The notes: a model not told the origin generated them from the sequence alone. A DNA stretch of 64,000 bases from Georgenia_B sunbinii (GCF_036421855.1 NZ_JAZGOK010000001.1), one strand, 5' to 3'. Shown: positions 1-9,225, numbered from the stretch's first letter. Numbers and translations are program-made.

Positions 1-959
1 TCGGAGTCGAAGGCCCGCTCGGCCTGCTCGATGAGGCTGAGGACGTCGCCCATGTCGAGGATGCGCGAGGCCATCCGGTCGGCGTGGAACCGCTCGAAGT
101 CGGTGAGCTGCTCACCGGTGGAGGCGAACAGCACCGGCCGGCCGGTGACCTTGGCGACCGACAGCGCGGCGCCACCGCGGGCGTCGCCGTCGAGCTTGGA
201 CAGCACGACACCGGTGAAGTCGACGCCCTCGAGGAAGGCCTGGGCGGTGGTGACGGCGTCCTGGCCGATCATCGCGTCGAGCACGAACAGCGTCTCGTCC
301 GGCTCGACGGCGTCGCGGATCGCGGCGGCCTGCGCCATCATCTCGGCGTCCACACCCAGCCGACCGGCGGTGTCGACGACGACGACGGAGTAGAGCTTGT
401 CCTGGGCGTGCGCGAGCCCGGAGCGGGCGACGGCGACCGGGTCGCCGACCCCGTTGCCGGGCTCCGGCGCCCACACCGCCACCCCGGCGCGCTGCCCGAC
501 GATCTGCAGCTGTCCGACGGCGTTGGGCCGCTGGAGGTCCGAGGCGACCAGCAGCGGGGTGTGCCCCTGGTCCTTGAGCCACTTGCCGAGCTTGCCCGCC
601 AGGGTGGTCTTCCCGGCGCCCTGGAGGCCGGCGAGCATGATCACCGTCGGCGGGCGCTTGGCGAAGTGCAAGTCACGGGCCTGGCCGCCGAGGATCTCGA
701 CGAGCTCCTCGTTGACGATCTTCACGACCTGCTGGCCGGGGTTGAGCGCGGCGGAGACCTCTGCGCCGCTGGCCCGCTCCCGCACCGCGGCGGTGAACTG
801 GCGCACGACCGGCAGCGCGACGTCGGCCTCGAGCAGCGCGCGGCGGATCTCGGCGACGGTGGCGGCGACGTCCTGCTCGGAGAGCCCGCCCTTGCCGCGA
901 AGGTTGCGGAAGGTGGCTGTCAGGCGATCAGAAAGGCTGGCGAACAAGGTGGTCCTCAT
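1..959 (-). CDS. ffh: signal recognition particle protein Ffh (partial, 3' end outside window)
   Basis: GTPase subunit of the signal recognition particle, which binds signal peptides at the ribosome and docks with FtsY at the membrane. The visible 319 residues start MRTTLFASLSDRL. They contain the N domain, the P-loop GLQGAGKT (about residues 111-118), the DTAGRLG motif and SKLDGDARGG; the C-terminal M domain lies beyond base 1. The ATG at 957-959 gives the standard Ffh N-terminus. It lies 108 bases downstream of glnB on the same strand. In many actinobacteria glnD sits between glnB and ffh; here there is no gene in that gap. Identification is secure. Confidence 0.95.
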   Translation of the reverse strand, partial: MRTTLFASLSDRLTATFRNLRGKGGLSEQDVAATVAEIRRALLEADVALPVVRQFTAAVRERASGAEVSAALNPGQQVVKIVNEELVEILGGQARDLHFAKRPPTVIMLAGLQGAGKTTLAGKLGKWLKDQGHTPLLVASDLQRPNAVGQLQIVGQRAGVAVWAPEPGNGVGDPVAVARSGLAHAQDKLYSVVVVDTAGRLGVDAEMMAQAAAIRDAVEPDETLFVLDAMIGQDAVTTAQAFLEGVDFTGVVLSKLDGDARGGAALSVAKVTGRPVLFASTGEQLTDFERFHADRMASRILDMGDVLSLIEQAERAFDS

Positions 960-1067
960 GCTCGATGGGTCCGGTCAGACTCCCAGGGTATCCGCCGTGG
1001 CCGACGAGCGGCGACGTCGGGAGCTCGCCCTGGCCATCCGCGCGAGCTCCCGGCGCACCACCCGTCC

Positions 1068-1406
1068 TCACACCGCGGCGGGGCCGCGCTCGCCGGTGCG
1101 GACCCGGACGACGTCGTCGACCGGCACGGTCCACACCTTGCCGTCGCCGATCCGGCCGGTCTGCGCGGCCTTGACCAGCGCGCCGGTGACGAGCGCGACG
1201 TCGTCGTCCTCGACGAGGACCTCAAGACGTACCTTCGGGACGAGGTCGACGGCGTACTCGGCGCCGCGGTAGACCTCGGTGTGGCCGAGCTGGCGGCCGT
1301 AGCCGCTGGCCTCGGACACCGTCATGCCGCGCACACCGACGTCGGTGAGCGCCTGCCGGACCTCGCTCAGCCGGTGCGGCTGGATGACTGCGGTGATGAG
1401 CCTCAT
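1068..1406 (-). CDS. glnB: nitrogen regulatory protein PII
   Basis: Trimeric PII signal protein (112 aa, the usual length) that senses ATP/ADP and 2-oxoglutarate and gates the ammonium channel AmtB. The T-loop reads GHTEVYRGAEY with the modifiable tyrosine at residue 51, and the family signature TGRIGDGK is present near the C-terminus. The start overlaps the amtB stop as ATGA and has a strong AGGAGGT ribosome site, so the two genes are translationally coupled. Tyr51 is normally adenylylated or uridylylated by GlnD, but no glnD follows here. GlnK is an equally suitable name, because of the amtB linkage. Confidence 0.95.
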   Translation of the reverse strand: MRLITAVIQPHRLSEVRQALTDVGVRGMTVSEASGYGRQLGHTEVYRGAEYAVDLVPKVRLEVLVEDDDVALVTGALVKAAQTGRIGDGKVWTVPVDDVVRVRTGERGPAAV

Positions 1407-2731
1407 GACGAGACCTCCTGGTTCATGACGACGGGACGGGCGCTCGTGGCGGCCGGCACCGTGGCCGGCCGGGCAGCGCCGACGCCACCGCCGATGCCCT
1501 CGTAGGCCGACTCGCCGTGGACCGCGGAGTCGACCCCGGCGGCCTCGACGTCGTCGGGCACCCGCCAGCCGAGGGTGGCCTTGAGCGCCAGCGCGATGAC
1601 CAGCGTGACGACCGCGGAGAACACCATGGCCACCACCGCGATGATCACCTGGACGGCCAGCAGGCTCGGCCCGCCGCCGTAGAGCAGGCCACCGTCGGTG
1701 GCGAGGAAGCCGATGAGCACGGTCCCGACGAGCCCGCCGACGAGATGGACGCCGACGACGTCGAGCGAGTCGTCGAAGCCGAAGTGGTGCTTGAGCGAGA
1801 CGGCCAGCGCGCACAGCCCACCAGCGAGCAGCCCGAGCACGATCGAGCCGACCGGGCTGAGGGAGCCCGCCGCGGGGGTGATGGCCACGAGGCCGGCGAC
1901 GATCCCGGAGGCGGCGCCCAGCGAGGTGGCGTGGCCGTCGCGGAGCTTCTCCACGGCCAGCCAGCCGAGCACCGCCGCGGCGGTGCAGGTGGTGGTGTTG
2001 ACCCAGGCGAGCCCGGCGAGACCGTCGGCGCCGTAGGCGGAACCGGCGTTGAAGCCGAACCAGCCGAACCACAGGAGCGCGGCGCCGAGCATGACGAACG
2101 GCAGGTTGTGCGGCCGGCTCGGCTCCCTGCCGAAGCCGCGGCGCTTGCCGACGACGAGCGCCAGCACGAGGGCGGCGACGCCGGCGTTGATGTGGACGAC
2201 GGTCCCGCCGGCGAAGTCGATGGGCTCGGCGATGGCCGCGAAGGGGCCGTCTCCACTGAGCAGCCCGCCGCCCCACACCATGTGAGCCATCGGGAAGTAG
2301 GCCAGCGTCACCCACACCCCGGTGAACACCAGCCAGGTGCCGAACTTCACCCGCTCGGCGAGCGCGCCGCTGATGAGCGCGGTCGTGATGATCGCGAACG
2401 TCACCTGGAAGCCGACGTCGACGACGACCGGCAGCCCGCCGTCGACGACGAACTGCCCGGCGTCGTCGTAGATCGCGCCCTGCAGGCCGAACATCTCGAG
2501 GGGGTTGGCAACGACGCCGCCGAGGCTCTGCGAGCCGTAGGACATCGACCAGCCCCACAGCACGTAGACGACGCCGATGACGCCCATCGCCCCGAAGGAC
2601 ATCATCATCATGTTCAGTACTGACCTGGACCGGGTCATGCCGCCGTAGAACAGCGCCAGCCCCGGTGTCATGAGCAGCACCAGGGATGCCGAGATCAGCA
2701 TCCACGCGGTGATACCGCTGTCGAGCTCCAT
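1403..2731 (-). CDS. amtB: ammonium transporter AmtB
   Basis: Ammonia/ammonium channel of the Amt/Rh family (442 aa), predicted to span the membrane eleven times. Pore landmarks are visible: FYGGMTRSRSVLN near the N-terminus, DFAGGTVVHINAG carrying the first pore histidine, and GVHLVGGLVGT carrying the second. The chosen ATG (2729-2731) follows an AGAGGA site and gives the usual short N-terminus; an upstream in-frame extension of 15 residues is not supported. It forms an operon with glnB and lies behind a GlnR-type box, so expression under nitrogen limitation is likely. Confidence 0.93.
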   Translation of the reverse strand: MELDSGITAWMLISASLVLLMTPGLALFYGGMTRSRSVLNMMMMSFGAMGVIGVVYVLWGWSMSYGSQSLGGVVANPLEMFGLQGAIYDDAGQFVVDGGLPVVVDVGFQVTFAIITTALISGALAERVKFGTWLVFTGVWVTLAYFPMAHMVWGGGLLSGDGPFAAIAEPIDFAGGTVVHINAGVAALVLALVVGKRRGFGREPSRPHNLPFVMLGAALLWFGWFGFNAGSAYGADGLAGLAWVNTTTCTAAAVLGWLAVEKLRDGHATSLGAASGIVAGLVAITPAAGSLSPVGSIVLGLLAGGLCALAVSLKHHFGFDDSLDVVGVHLVGGLVGTVLIGFLATDGGLLYGGGPSLLAVQVIIAVVAMVFSAVVTLVIALALKATLGWRVPDDVEAAGVDSAVHGESAYEGIGGGVGAARPATVPAATSARPVVMNQEVSS

Positions 2732-2790
2732 GGGTGGTCCTCTCGCTCCCGGCTCTGTCGGCCGGACGAGGACCACCCTGCTCGCGCCGC

Positions 2791-2828
2791 GTTTCGGTCA
2801 CGGGGCAGCAATGTTGCCGTCACGTGAC
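2791..2828 (-). promoter_or_regulatory. candidate GlnR box upstream of amtB
   Basis: On the minus strand four 5-mers repeat with an 11-bp period: GTCAC, GCAAC, GCCCC and GAAAC, each separated by 6 bases. This matches the actinobacterial GlnR layout gTnAC-n6-GaAAC-n6-gTnAC-n6-GaAAC, with the third element weak. The 38-bp block ends 59 bases before the amtB start. A clear -10 was not found between box and gene. The GlnR assignment is inference from the spacing and motif. Confidence 0.6.
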
Positions 2829-2951
2829 AACTTGGCGCGTCGTGTGACGGGAGTGTTACGCGCTGTACCGGCGGTGCTCGGCCGAGCGGTCACCACGGCC
2901 GCGCGAGACCGGACAGCTCATACCCAGGTGGCTGGTTTCGGCGCCCGTTTC

Positions 2952-2974
2952 CGCCGAGATACCCGATCTCGGCG
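2952..2974. repeat. palindromic element, copy 1 (3' of ftsY)
   Basis: A perfect 9-bp inverted repeat, CGCCGAGAT - ACCCG - ATCTCGGCG, lies 21 bases past the ftsY stop and is preceded by GCCCGT. A sister copy with the same stem core lies 3' of ndk (8343-8363). It may act as a transcript-end hairpin; there is no long U-run. Between it and the GlnR box (2829-2951) nothing else was recognised. Confidence 0.6.
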
Positions 2975-2995
2975 AAAGGTGGGGGGCGGGGCGGG

Positions 2996-4177
2996 TTAGG
3001 CGAGCAGTGCGTCGACGAACTCCTCGGCGACGAACGGTGCGAGGTCGTCGGCGCCCTCCCCCAGGCCCACGAGCTTGACCGGGACGCCGAGCTCGCGCTG
3101 GACGGCCACGACGATCCCGCCCTTGGCGGTGCCGTCAAGCTTGGTGAGCACGATCCCGGTGACGTCCACGACCTCGGCGAACACCTGCGCCTGCCGCAGC
3201 CCGTTCTGGCCGGTGGTGGCGTCGAGCACGAGCAGCACCTCGCTCACCGGCGCCTGCCGGGAGATCACCCTTTTGATCTTGCCGAGCTCACCCATGAGGT
3301 CGGCCTTGTTCTGCAGCCGTCCGGCGGTGTCGACGAGGACGACGTCCGCGCCGGTCTCCCGGCCGGACCTCACGGCGTCGAAGGCCACCGCGGCCGGGTC
3401 GGCGCCGTCGCGGTCCGCGCGCACAGTGCGCACGCCGACGCGCTCGCCCCAGGTCTGCAGCTGGTCCGCGGCAGCAGCCCGGAAGGTGTCGGCCGCGCCG
3501 AGCACGACGTCGAGCTCTTCGGCGACGAGCACCCGGGCGAGCTTGCCGACCGTCGTCGTCTTGCCGGTGCCGTTGACGCCGACGACGAGCACGGTGGCGG
3601 GGTGGGGCTCGCCGTCGTCGCCCACGCCCTTGGTGGTGCGCAGCGAGCGGTCCATCGTCGGGTCGACGAGCTCGAGCAGCTCGGCGCGCAGCACCTCGCG
3701 CACCGCGGCGGCGTCGTCGGTGCCGAGCACCTGGACGCGGGTGCGGAGCTTGTCCATCAGCTCGGTGGTGGGGCCGATGCCGATGTCGGCGAGCAGCAGG
3801 GTCTCCTCGATCTCCTCCCAGTCCTCCTCGCCGAGCGACCCGCGGGAGAGGATCGCGAGCAGCGAGCGGCCCAGCGTCCCGGAGCGGGCCAGCCGGTCGC
3901 GCAGCCGGACCATCCGCCCGGCGACCGGCGCGGGGCGCTCGATCGTGGCCGCTGGCGCGGCCGGCTCGTCGACGGGCTCGCCGTGCTCAGGTGCGTCGGG
4001 CTCGGTGTCCGGGGCGCCGTCGGGGAGGGTGACCGTCGGCGTGGGGCCGGTGAGGTCGACCTCCTCCGGCGGCAGCGACGGGCCGCGGCGGCGGCGCACC
4101 CCGGTGGTGAGGGCAGCGCCCCCGGCGATGAGGACAAGGACGACGGCGGCGAAGATCGCCCACAGCTGTTCGGTCAC
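2996..4177 (-). CDS. ftsY: signal recognition particle receptor FtsY
   Basis: Membrane-associated SRP receptor GTPase (393 aa from the chosen start). An N-terminal hydrophobic stretch (about residues 5-25) anchors it. A Pro/Glu/Asp-rich linker follows, then the NG domain with GVNGTGKT at about residues 200-207, DTAGRLQNKADLM and TKLDGTAKGG. The GTG at 4175-4177 gives MTEQLW; a TTG three codons upstream is also possible, and neither has a clear ribosome site. It lies between smc and amtB, and smc-ftsY is a common bacterial order. A hairpin follows the stop. Confidence 0.94.
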   Translation of the reverse strand: MTEQLWAIFAAVVLVLIAGGAALTTGVRRRRGPSLPPEEVDLTGPTPTVTLPDGAPDTEPDAPEHGEPVDEPAAPAATIERPAPVAGRMVRLRDRLARSGTLGRSLLAILSRGSLGEEDWEEIEETLLLADIGIGPTTELMDKLRTRVQVLGTDDAAAVREVLRAELLELVDPTMDRSLRTTKGVGDDGEPHPATVLVVGVNGTGKTTTVGKLARVLVAEELDVVLGAADTFRAAAADQLQTWGERVGVRTVRADRDGADPAAVAFDAVRSGRETGADVVLVDTAGRLQNKADLMGELGKIKRVISRQAPVSEVLLVLDATTGQNGLRQAQVFAEVVDVTGIVLTKLDGTAKGGIVVAVQRELGVPVKLVGLGEGADDLAPFVAEEFVDALLA

Positions 4178-4222
4178 AACAACCAAGTGTGACGCACCGC
4201 GGCGGGTGAGGCGAACCTCGGG

Positions 4223-4576
4223 TCAGCCGGCGTGCGATGCGCGCCGCGGCCGGGCGCGCGGCGCGGACACCCGGTCCGACGCGTGGTGCCGGGAACGGGC
4301 CACGACGCCGATGCGCTCCTCGAGGTCCTCCGGCGGCAGGGTGTAGCCGTTGCCGGGCTCACTCATGAGGAACAGCGTGCCGAGGTCGCCGACCGCCGAG
4401 TCATCGACGCCGCCGTCGGCGTCGACCCAGGTCAGCTCGCGGCCCCGCCACGCGGCGTAGGCGCCGCGCAGCCAGCCGCCCCAGCCCTCAGCAGGGCGGC
4501 GGGTGACGAGAAGCACGGCAAACACGCCCGCGACGCACAGCGCCGCCAGGATGGTGATCGCTATCGCTGCCGGCAT
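4223..4576 (-). CDS. small single-pass membrane protein, unknown function
   Basis: A 117-residue protein not assigned to a family. It opens with a hydrophobic segment (about residues 3-24: MPAAIAITILAALCVAGVFA), followed by an Arg/Trp-containing region, an acidic middle and a basic Arg/Ser/Ala-rich tail. This suggests one transmembrane helix and a cytoplasmic tail. It lies between smc (16-base gap) and ftsY on the same strand, probably in the same transcript. The start is uncertain: an in-frame ATG six codons upstream (4594) is an alternative, and neither has a good ribosome site. Confidence 0.55.
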   Translation of the reverse strand: MPAAIAITILAALCVAGVFAVLLVTRRPAEGWGGWLRGAYAAWRGRELTWVDADGGVDDSAVGDLGTLFLMSEPGNGYTLPPEDLEERIGVVARSRHHASDRVSAPRARPRRASHAG

Positions 4577-4652
4577 AGGCCTATTATCACTCATCACGCC
4601 GGCGATGAGCAGTGAGATTCCCCGTGTTGCCACCATCTGCCGGTGATCTCTC

Positions 4653-7600
4653 TCACCGGACCGGGGCGGCCTCGGCGCGGTCCTCCTCGCTCAGCCGTTG
4701 GCTGATCACCGTGGTGACGCCGTCGCCGCGCATCGTCACGCCGTAGAGCGCGTCGGCGATCTCCATGGTGCGCTTCTGGTGGGTGACGACGATGAGCTGG
4801 GAGTCCTCCCGCAGCTCGGTGAAGATCTCCAGCAGCCGGCCCAGGTTGGTGTCGTCCAGCGCCGCCTCGACCTCGTCCATGACGTAGAACGGGCTGGGCC
4901 GGGCCTTGAAGATCGCCACCAGCAGCGCGACCGCGGTGAGCGACCGTTCCCCGCCGGAGAGCAGCGACAGCCGCTTGACCTTCTTGCCGGCCGGCCGGGC
5001 CTCGATCTCGATGCCGGTGGTCAGCATGTTGTCGGGGTCGGTGAGCACGAGGCGCCCCTCGCCGCCGGGGAAGAGCCGACCGAACACGTCGACGAATGCC
5101 TCGGCGGTGTCGGCGTACGCCTCGGTGAACACGCGCTCGACCCGCTCGTCGATCTCCCGGATGATCTCCATGAGGTCCGCGCGCGACTTCTTCAGGTCCG
5201 CGAGCTGCTCGGTGAGGAACCGGTGGCGCTCGTCCAGCGCGGCGTGCTCCTCGAGCGCCAGCGGGTTGACCTTGCCGAGCCGGGCGAGGTCGCGCTCGGC
5301 GCGGCGCAGCCGCTTCTCCTGCTCCTCGCGCACGTACGGGACCGGCTCGCGCGGCTCGTCGCCGTCCGGGACGACGACCGGCACCGGCTGGTGGGGCCCG
5401 TACTCCTCGACGAGCACCTGCGGGTCGGTGCCGAGCTCGCTGATCGCGCGCTCCTCGAGCTGGCCGATCCGCAGCCGCTGCTCGGTGCGGGCGACCTCGT
5501 CGCGGTGGACGGCGTCGGTGAGCCGGGCGAGCTCGGCGGTGGTGCTCTCCTGCTCGGCGCGCACCGCCGTGATCTCGGCCTCGCGGGCCGCGCGTGCCTC
5601 CTCGGCGTCCTCACGGGCGTCGGCCGCCTGGGCCAGCGACCGTTCGAGGGAAGTCAGTGCCTGCTCGGCACCGGCCTGCACGGCGCGGGCGGTGCCGGCC
5701 TGCTGGGCCCGCCGCGCCTCGCGCTCGGCGGCCTTGCGGCGGGCCGCCCGCTCGGCCTGCGCGGCCCGCTCGAGGGAGGTGGCCCGGCCGGCGAGCGCCG
5801 TCGCCCGCTCCTCGACCGTCCGCAGCGCGAGCCGCGCCTCGGTCTCGTGCCCGCGGGCGGCGCGGGCGGCCTCGGCGGCATGGTCACGCTGCTCGGTGGC
5901 CGCGGCCAGGTCGTCCTCGGTGCGCTCCGGCTCCCGCTGGGCGACCTCGAGGCGCTCGAGCAGCGCCGCCAGCTCGGCCTCGTGCTGCTCGCCGGCAGCG
6001 ACCAGCTCGGTGATGGCGGGGCGGACCCGCTCGGCCTCGGCCTCCGCCGCGCGGGCGGCGGAGCCGAGCCGGCCGAGCCGGTCGGCCACCCCGGCCAGCC
6101 GCGCGTCCGACGCGTGGAGGTCGGTCAGCGTCGCCTCGGCCGCCTCCCGGGCACGGGCCGCCCGGTCCCGAGCCCCGACGAGGGCGAACCGTGCCTGCTC
6201 GGCCCGGGCGGTGGCGTCGGCCAGCTCGGCGACGGCCTCCTCGTGGGCGGCGTGCAGCTCGAGGACGCTGGGGCCGGCGCTGGTGCCGCCGCTGGCGCTC
6301 GACCGGGACAGCACGTCCCCGGCGAGGGTGACCGCGGTGACGTCGGCCTGCGCCACCGCGGTGCGGGCGGCAGCGAGGTCATCGACGACGACGACGCCGG
6401 CGAGCAACGTCGACAGGACGTCCCCCAGGCCGTCGCGGGCGGTGGCGACGTCGGTGGCCCACCGGCCGCCGGCCGGGGCGGTGTCGCTGGCCGGCGACGC
6501 GGCCGCGCCGGCCACGACGAGGCGCACCTGGCCGAGGTCGTTGTCGCGGGCGCGGCGCACGGCGTCCACGGCGACGTCGGTGGACTCGGCGACCGCGGCG
6601 TCGGCGAGCGGGCCGAGGGCGGCGGCGACCGCGGTCTCGAAGCCGGGCTCGACGTGCACCGAGTCCGGCAGCGCGCCGCGCAGCCCGGCGAGCGGCTCCG
6701 CGGCGTCGAGCAGCGCGCCGGTGCCGTCCTTGCGGGCGAGGGAGAGCTCGAGGGTGTCGCGGCGGGTCTGCCAGGTGCGGCGCTCGCCGTCGGCGGCCCG
6801 CTCGTCCTCGACCAGCCCGGCGACGGCGGCGTCGGCGGCGTCGAGCTCGGCGAGGGCGGCCTCGTGGGCGTCGTCCAGCCCCTCCTCGCCCTCCTCGGCG
6901 CCGGCGGCCTGCTGCTCGAGCGCGACGAACTCGGCGGACGCCTCGGCGGCGCGCTGCTCGGCGGCGGTGAGGTTGACGCGCAGCCGGCCGAGCTCGGCCT
7001 GGGCGCCCTCGGCGGCGCTGCGCCGGGCAGCGACCTGTCCGGTGAGCCGGGCCAGCCCCTCGCGGCGGTCGGCGACCCCGCGGTGGACGGCGGCCAGCGC
7101 CCGCTCCGCCTCCCGCTCGGCGTCCTCCTGCGCGCCGCGGGCGGTCACCAGCTCGGCGAGCGCGGCCCGGGCCTGGTCGAGCTCCTCCCCCAGGGCCTTC
7201 TCCTCCGCCCTCGCGGTGGCCGCCCGGGCGTCGAGCTCGTCGGGGTCGCTGCCGTGCTGCTCGGTCGTGGGGGTGGCGAGCAGCCGGGCACGCTCGGCGG
7301 CCAGCGAGTGCAGGCCGCGCAGCCGCTCGCGGAGCCCGGAGAGGGCGTGCCAGGTGTCGGTGGCCTCGCGCAGCTGCGGCGCAGCGGTGGCGGCCGCCGC
7401 CTCGAGGGCAGCCAGCCGGGAGCGGGCGACGTCCGCGGCGGCCTCGACGGCGGCCCGGCGCTCACGCAGCGCGGTCTCGTCGGCGACCTCCTGCTCGACG
7501 GTGGCGGTCAGCTGGACGAGGTCGTCGGCGAGCAGCCGCGCCCGGGAGTCGCGGACGTCGGCCTGGATGACCTGTGCGCGGCGGGCGACGTCGGCCTGCC

Positions 7601-8219
7601 GGGCGAGCGGGCCGAGCTGGCGGCGGATCTCGGTGGTGAGGTCGGTGACGCGGTCGACGTTGGCGCGCATCGCCTCGAGCTTGCGCAGCGACTTCTCCTT
7701 GCGGCGCCGGTGCTTGAGCACCCCGGCGGCCTCCTCGATGAAGCCACGGCGCTCGTCCGGGCCGGCCGACAGCACGGCGTCGAGCTGCCCCTGCCCCACG
7801 ATGACGTGCATCTCGCGGCCCATGCCGGTGTCGGAGAGCAGCTCCTGGATGTCCAGCAGCCGTACCCCCTCGCCGTTGATCGCGTACTCCGAGCCGCCGC
7901 CGCGGAACAGCGTGCGGGAGATCGTCACCTCGGAGTACTCGATCGGCAGCAGGCCGTCGGTGTTGTCGATGGTCAGCGACACCTCGGCGCGACCCAACGG
8001 GGCGCGCGAGGAGGTGCCGGCGAAGATGACGTCGGCCATCGTGCCGCCGCGCAGCGACTTGGCCCCCTGCTCCCCCATCACCCAGGCGAGCGCGTCGACG
8101 ACGTTCGACTTCCCCGAGCCGTTGGGGCCCACCACGCAGGTGATCCCCGGCTCGAGGTGGAGGGTCGTCGCCGACGCGAAGGACTTGAACCCTCGCAGCG
8201 TCAACGTCTTCAGGTACAC
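4653..8219 (-). CDS. smc: chromosome segregation ATPase SMC
   Basis: Condensin ATPase (1188 aa, normal length) that compacts and segregates chromosomes with ScpA/ScpB. The Walker A motif GPNGSGKS lies at residues 31-38. Two long Ala/Glu/Arg-rich coiled coils flank a hinge in the middle (around residues 500-650). The ABC signature LSGGERSL and Walker B FYVMDEVEAALDD are near the C-terminus. The GTG start (8217-8219) is the only one giving the conserved MYLKTLTLRGFKSF N-terminus. It probably heads the transcript smc, small membrane gene, ftsY. Confidence 0.96.
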   Translation of the reverse strand: MYLKTLTLRGFKSFASATTLHLEPGITCVVGPNGSGKSNVVDALAWVMGEQGAKSLRGGTMADVIFAGTSSRAPLGRAEVSLTIDNTDGLLPIEYSEVTISRTLFRGGGSEYAINGEGVRLLDIQELLSDTGMGREMHVIVGQGQLDAVLSAGPDERRGFIEEAAGVLKHRRRKEKSLRKLEAMRANVDRVTDLTTEIRRQLGPLARQADVARRAQVIQADVRDSRARLLADDLVQLTATVEQEVADETALRERRAAVEAAADVARSRLAALEAAAATAAPQLREATDTWHALSGLRERLRGLHSLAAERARLLATPTTEQHGSDPDELDARAATARAEEKALGEELDQARAALAELVTARGAQEDAEREAERALAAVHRGVADRREGLARLTGQVAARRSAAEGAQAELGRLRVNLTAAEQRAAEASAEFVALEQQAAGAEEGEEGLDDAHEAALAELDAADAAVAGLVEDERAADGERRTWQTRRDTLELSLARKDGTGALLDAAEPLAGLRGALPDSVHVEPGFETAVAAALGPLADAAVAESTDVAVDAVRRARDNDLGQVRLVVAGAAASPASDTAPAGGRWATDVATARDGLGDVLSTLLAGVVVVDDLAAARTAVAQADVTAVTLAGDVLSRSSASGGTSAGPSVLELHAAHEEAVAELADATARAEQARFALVGARDRAARAREAAEATLTDLHASDARLAGVADRLGRLGSAARAAEAEAERVRPAITELVAAGEQHEAELAALLERLEVAQREPERTEDDLAAATEQRDHAAEAARAARGHETEARLALRTVEERATALAGRATSLERAAQAERAARRKAAEREARRAQQAGTARAVQAGAEQALTSLERSLAQAADAREDAEEARAAREAEITAVRAEQESTTAELARLTDAVHRDEVARTEQRLRIGQLEERAISELGTDPQVLVEEYGPHQPVPVVVPDGDEPREPVPYVREEQEKRLRRAERDLARLGKVNPLALEEHAALDERHRFLTEQLADLKKSRADLMEIIREIDERVERVFTEAYADTAEAFVDVFGRLFPGGEGRLVLTDPDNMLTTGIEIEARPAGKKVKRLSLLSGGERSLTAVALLVAIFKARPSPFYVMDEVEAALDDTNLGRLLEIFTELREDSQLIVVTHQKRTMEIADALYGVTMRGDGVTTVISQRLSEEDRAEAAPVR

Positions 8220-8342
8220 AGGCGGCAGCCTAACCGGCGGCGGGGACCCCCTCGCGTCACACCCGACGCCGCCCTCTCGCGCCGCCCTCTCGCCGAGACC
8301 GAAGATTCGATACCGAGACCGAGGGTCTGGGCGTGCCCGTAG

Positions 8343-8363
8343 GCCGAGATCACGTATCTCGGC
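8343..8363. repeat. palindromic element, copy 2 (3' of ndk)
   Basis: Inverted repeat GCCGAGAT - CACGT - ATCTCGGC, 16 bases past the ndk stop and preceded by GCCCGT, as in copy 1 (2952-2974). The rest of the smc-ndk gap also holds a direct repeat of GCCGCCCTCTCGC at about 8266-8292. The shared stem core with a different loop suggests a dispersed element or a common terminator type. Confidence 0.55.
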
Positions 8364-8379
8364 GCACGAACGGGAGGGG

Positions 8380-8814
8380 TTAGTGAGTTGGGAACCAGAG
8401 GGCGATCTCTCTCGCGGCGGACTCGGGCGAGTCTGAGCCGTGGACGAGGTTCTGGATCACCTGGGTCTCCCAGGCGCGGGCGAGGTCGCCGCGGATGGTG
8501 CCGGGCGCCGCGGTCGTCGGCTCGGTGGCACCGGCGAGCGAGCGGAAGCCCTCGATGACGCGCACGCCCTCGACGACCGCCGCGACCAGCGGCCCGGAGC
8601 CCATGAACTCCACCAGCGGCTCGAAGTGGGGACGGCCCTCGTGCTCGGCGTAGTGCTCGGCGAGCAGCGCGTCGGGCGCCTCGCGCAGCTCCAGCGCGAC
8701 GATGCGGTAACCCTTCGCCTCGATCCGGCGCAGGATCTCGCCGACGAGGTTGCGCTGGACGCCGTCGGGCTTGACGAGGACGAGGGTGCGTTCGGTCTGC
8801 GTTGAGGAAGTCAC
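8380..8814 (-). CDS. ndk: nucleoside diphosphate kinase
   Basis: Transfers the gamma-phosphate of ATP to NDPs through a phosphohistidine (144 aa, normal length). The catalytic histidine is H125 in NLVHGSDS. The N-terminal RTLVLVKPDGVQRN and the GTIRGDLA segment are typical. The GTG start (8812-8814) leaves a 9-base gap to the DUF4233 gene upstream. It is the last gene of the folC to ndk run, with a palindrome behind it. Confidence 0.96.
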   Translation of the reverse strand: MTSSTQTERTLVLVKPDGVQRNLVGEILRRIEAKGYRIVALELREAPDALLAEHYAEHEGRPHFEPLVEFMGSGPLVAAVVEGVRVIEGFRSLAGATEPTTAAPGTIRGDLARAWETQVIQNLVHGSDSPESAAREIALWFPTH

Positions 8815-8823
8815 GGCCCGACC

Positions 8824-9225
8824 CTACCCGTCGGCGCGCTCGAGGTACTCGCGCTCCTCACGCTCCCGGACGACGCGCTCGGCATCGATCTGGCCACCGA
8901 CCCGCAGGCTCACCAGCCACAGCACCGCAAACACGCCGCCGATGCCAAACATCATCGGCACCACGAGCCCGGTGGCGACGATGGCCAGCTGGAGCATCGA
9001 GCCGAGCACGTAGCCGGCGATCCCGCGACGCAGCAGTCCGGCCGCGACGATCGCCCACACCATGAGCGCGCCCCCGCCCCAGAGGATCGCTGCGGTCGAG
9101 GCGAGCTCCAGGCCGTAGGCGACCAGCCCGGCGAACAGCACGACGAGCGCCTCGGTGACGAGGACCGAGCTGGCGAACATCGCCCGGGCACTGCGCCTGG
9201 GCCGGGCGGTGGCGGTACGCGTCAT
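8824..9225 (-). CDS. DUF4233 family membrane protein
   Basis: A 133-residue integral membrane protein with a basic N-terminus and about four hydrophobic segments, ending in a charged Glu/Arg-rich tail. This architecture and its position just upstream of ndk fit the actinobacterial DUF4233 family, normally found between folC and ndk. The function is unknown. Its ATG overlaps the stop of the HAD phosphatase gene (ATGA), so it is now coupled to that gene rather than to folC. Confidence 0.75.
   Translation of the reverse strand: MTRTATARPRRSARAMFASSVLVTEALVVLFAGLVAYGLELASTAAILWGGGALMVWAIVAAGLLRRGIAGYVLGSMLQLAIVATGLVVPMMFGIGGVFAVLWLVSLRVGGQIDAERVVREREEREYLERADG

Noticed and set aside
4698..8436. 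Very long plus-strand frames opposite smc (over 1100 codons)
   Set aside because: Low-complexity shadows of the minus-strand smc gene caused by high GC; composition is Arg/Ala/Gly-rich with no domain.
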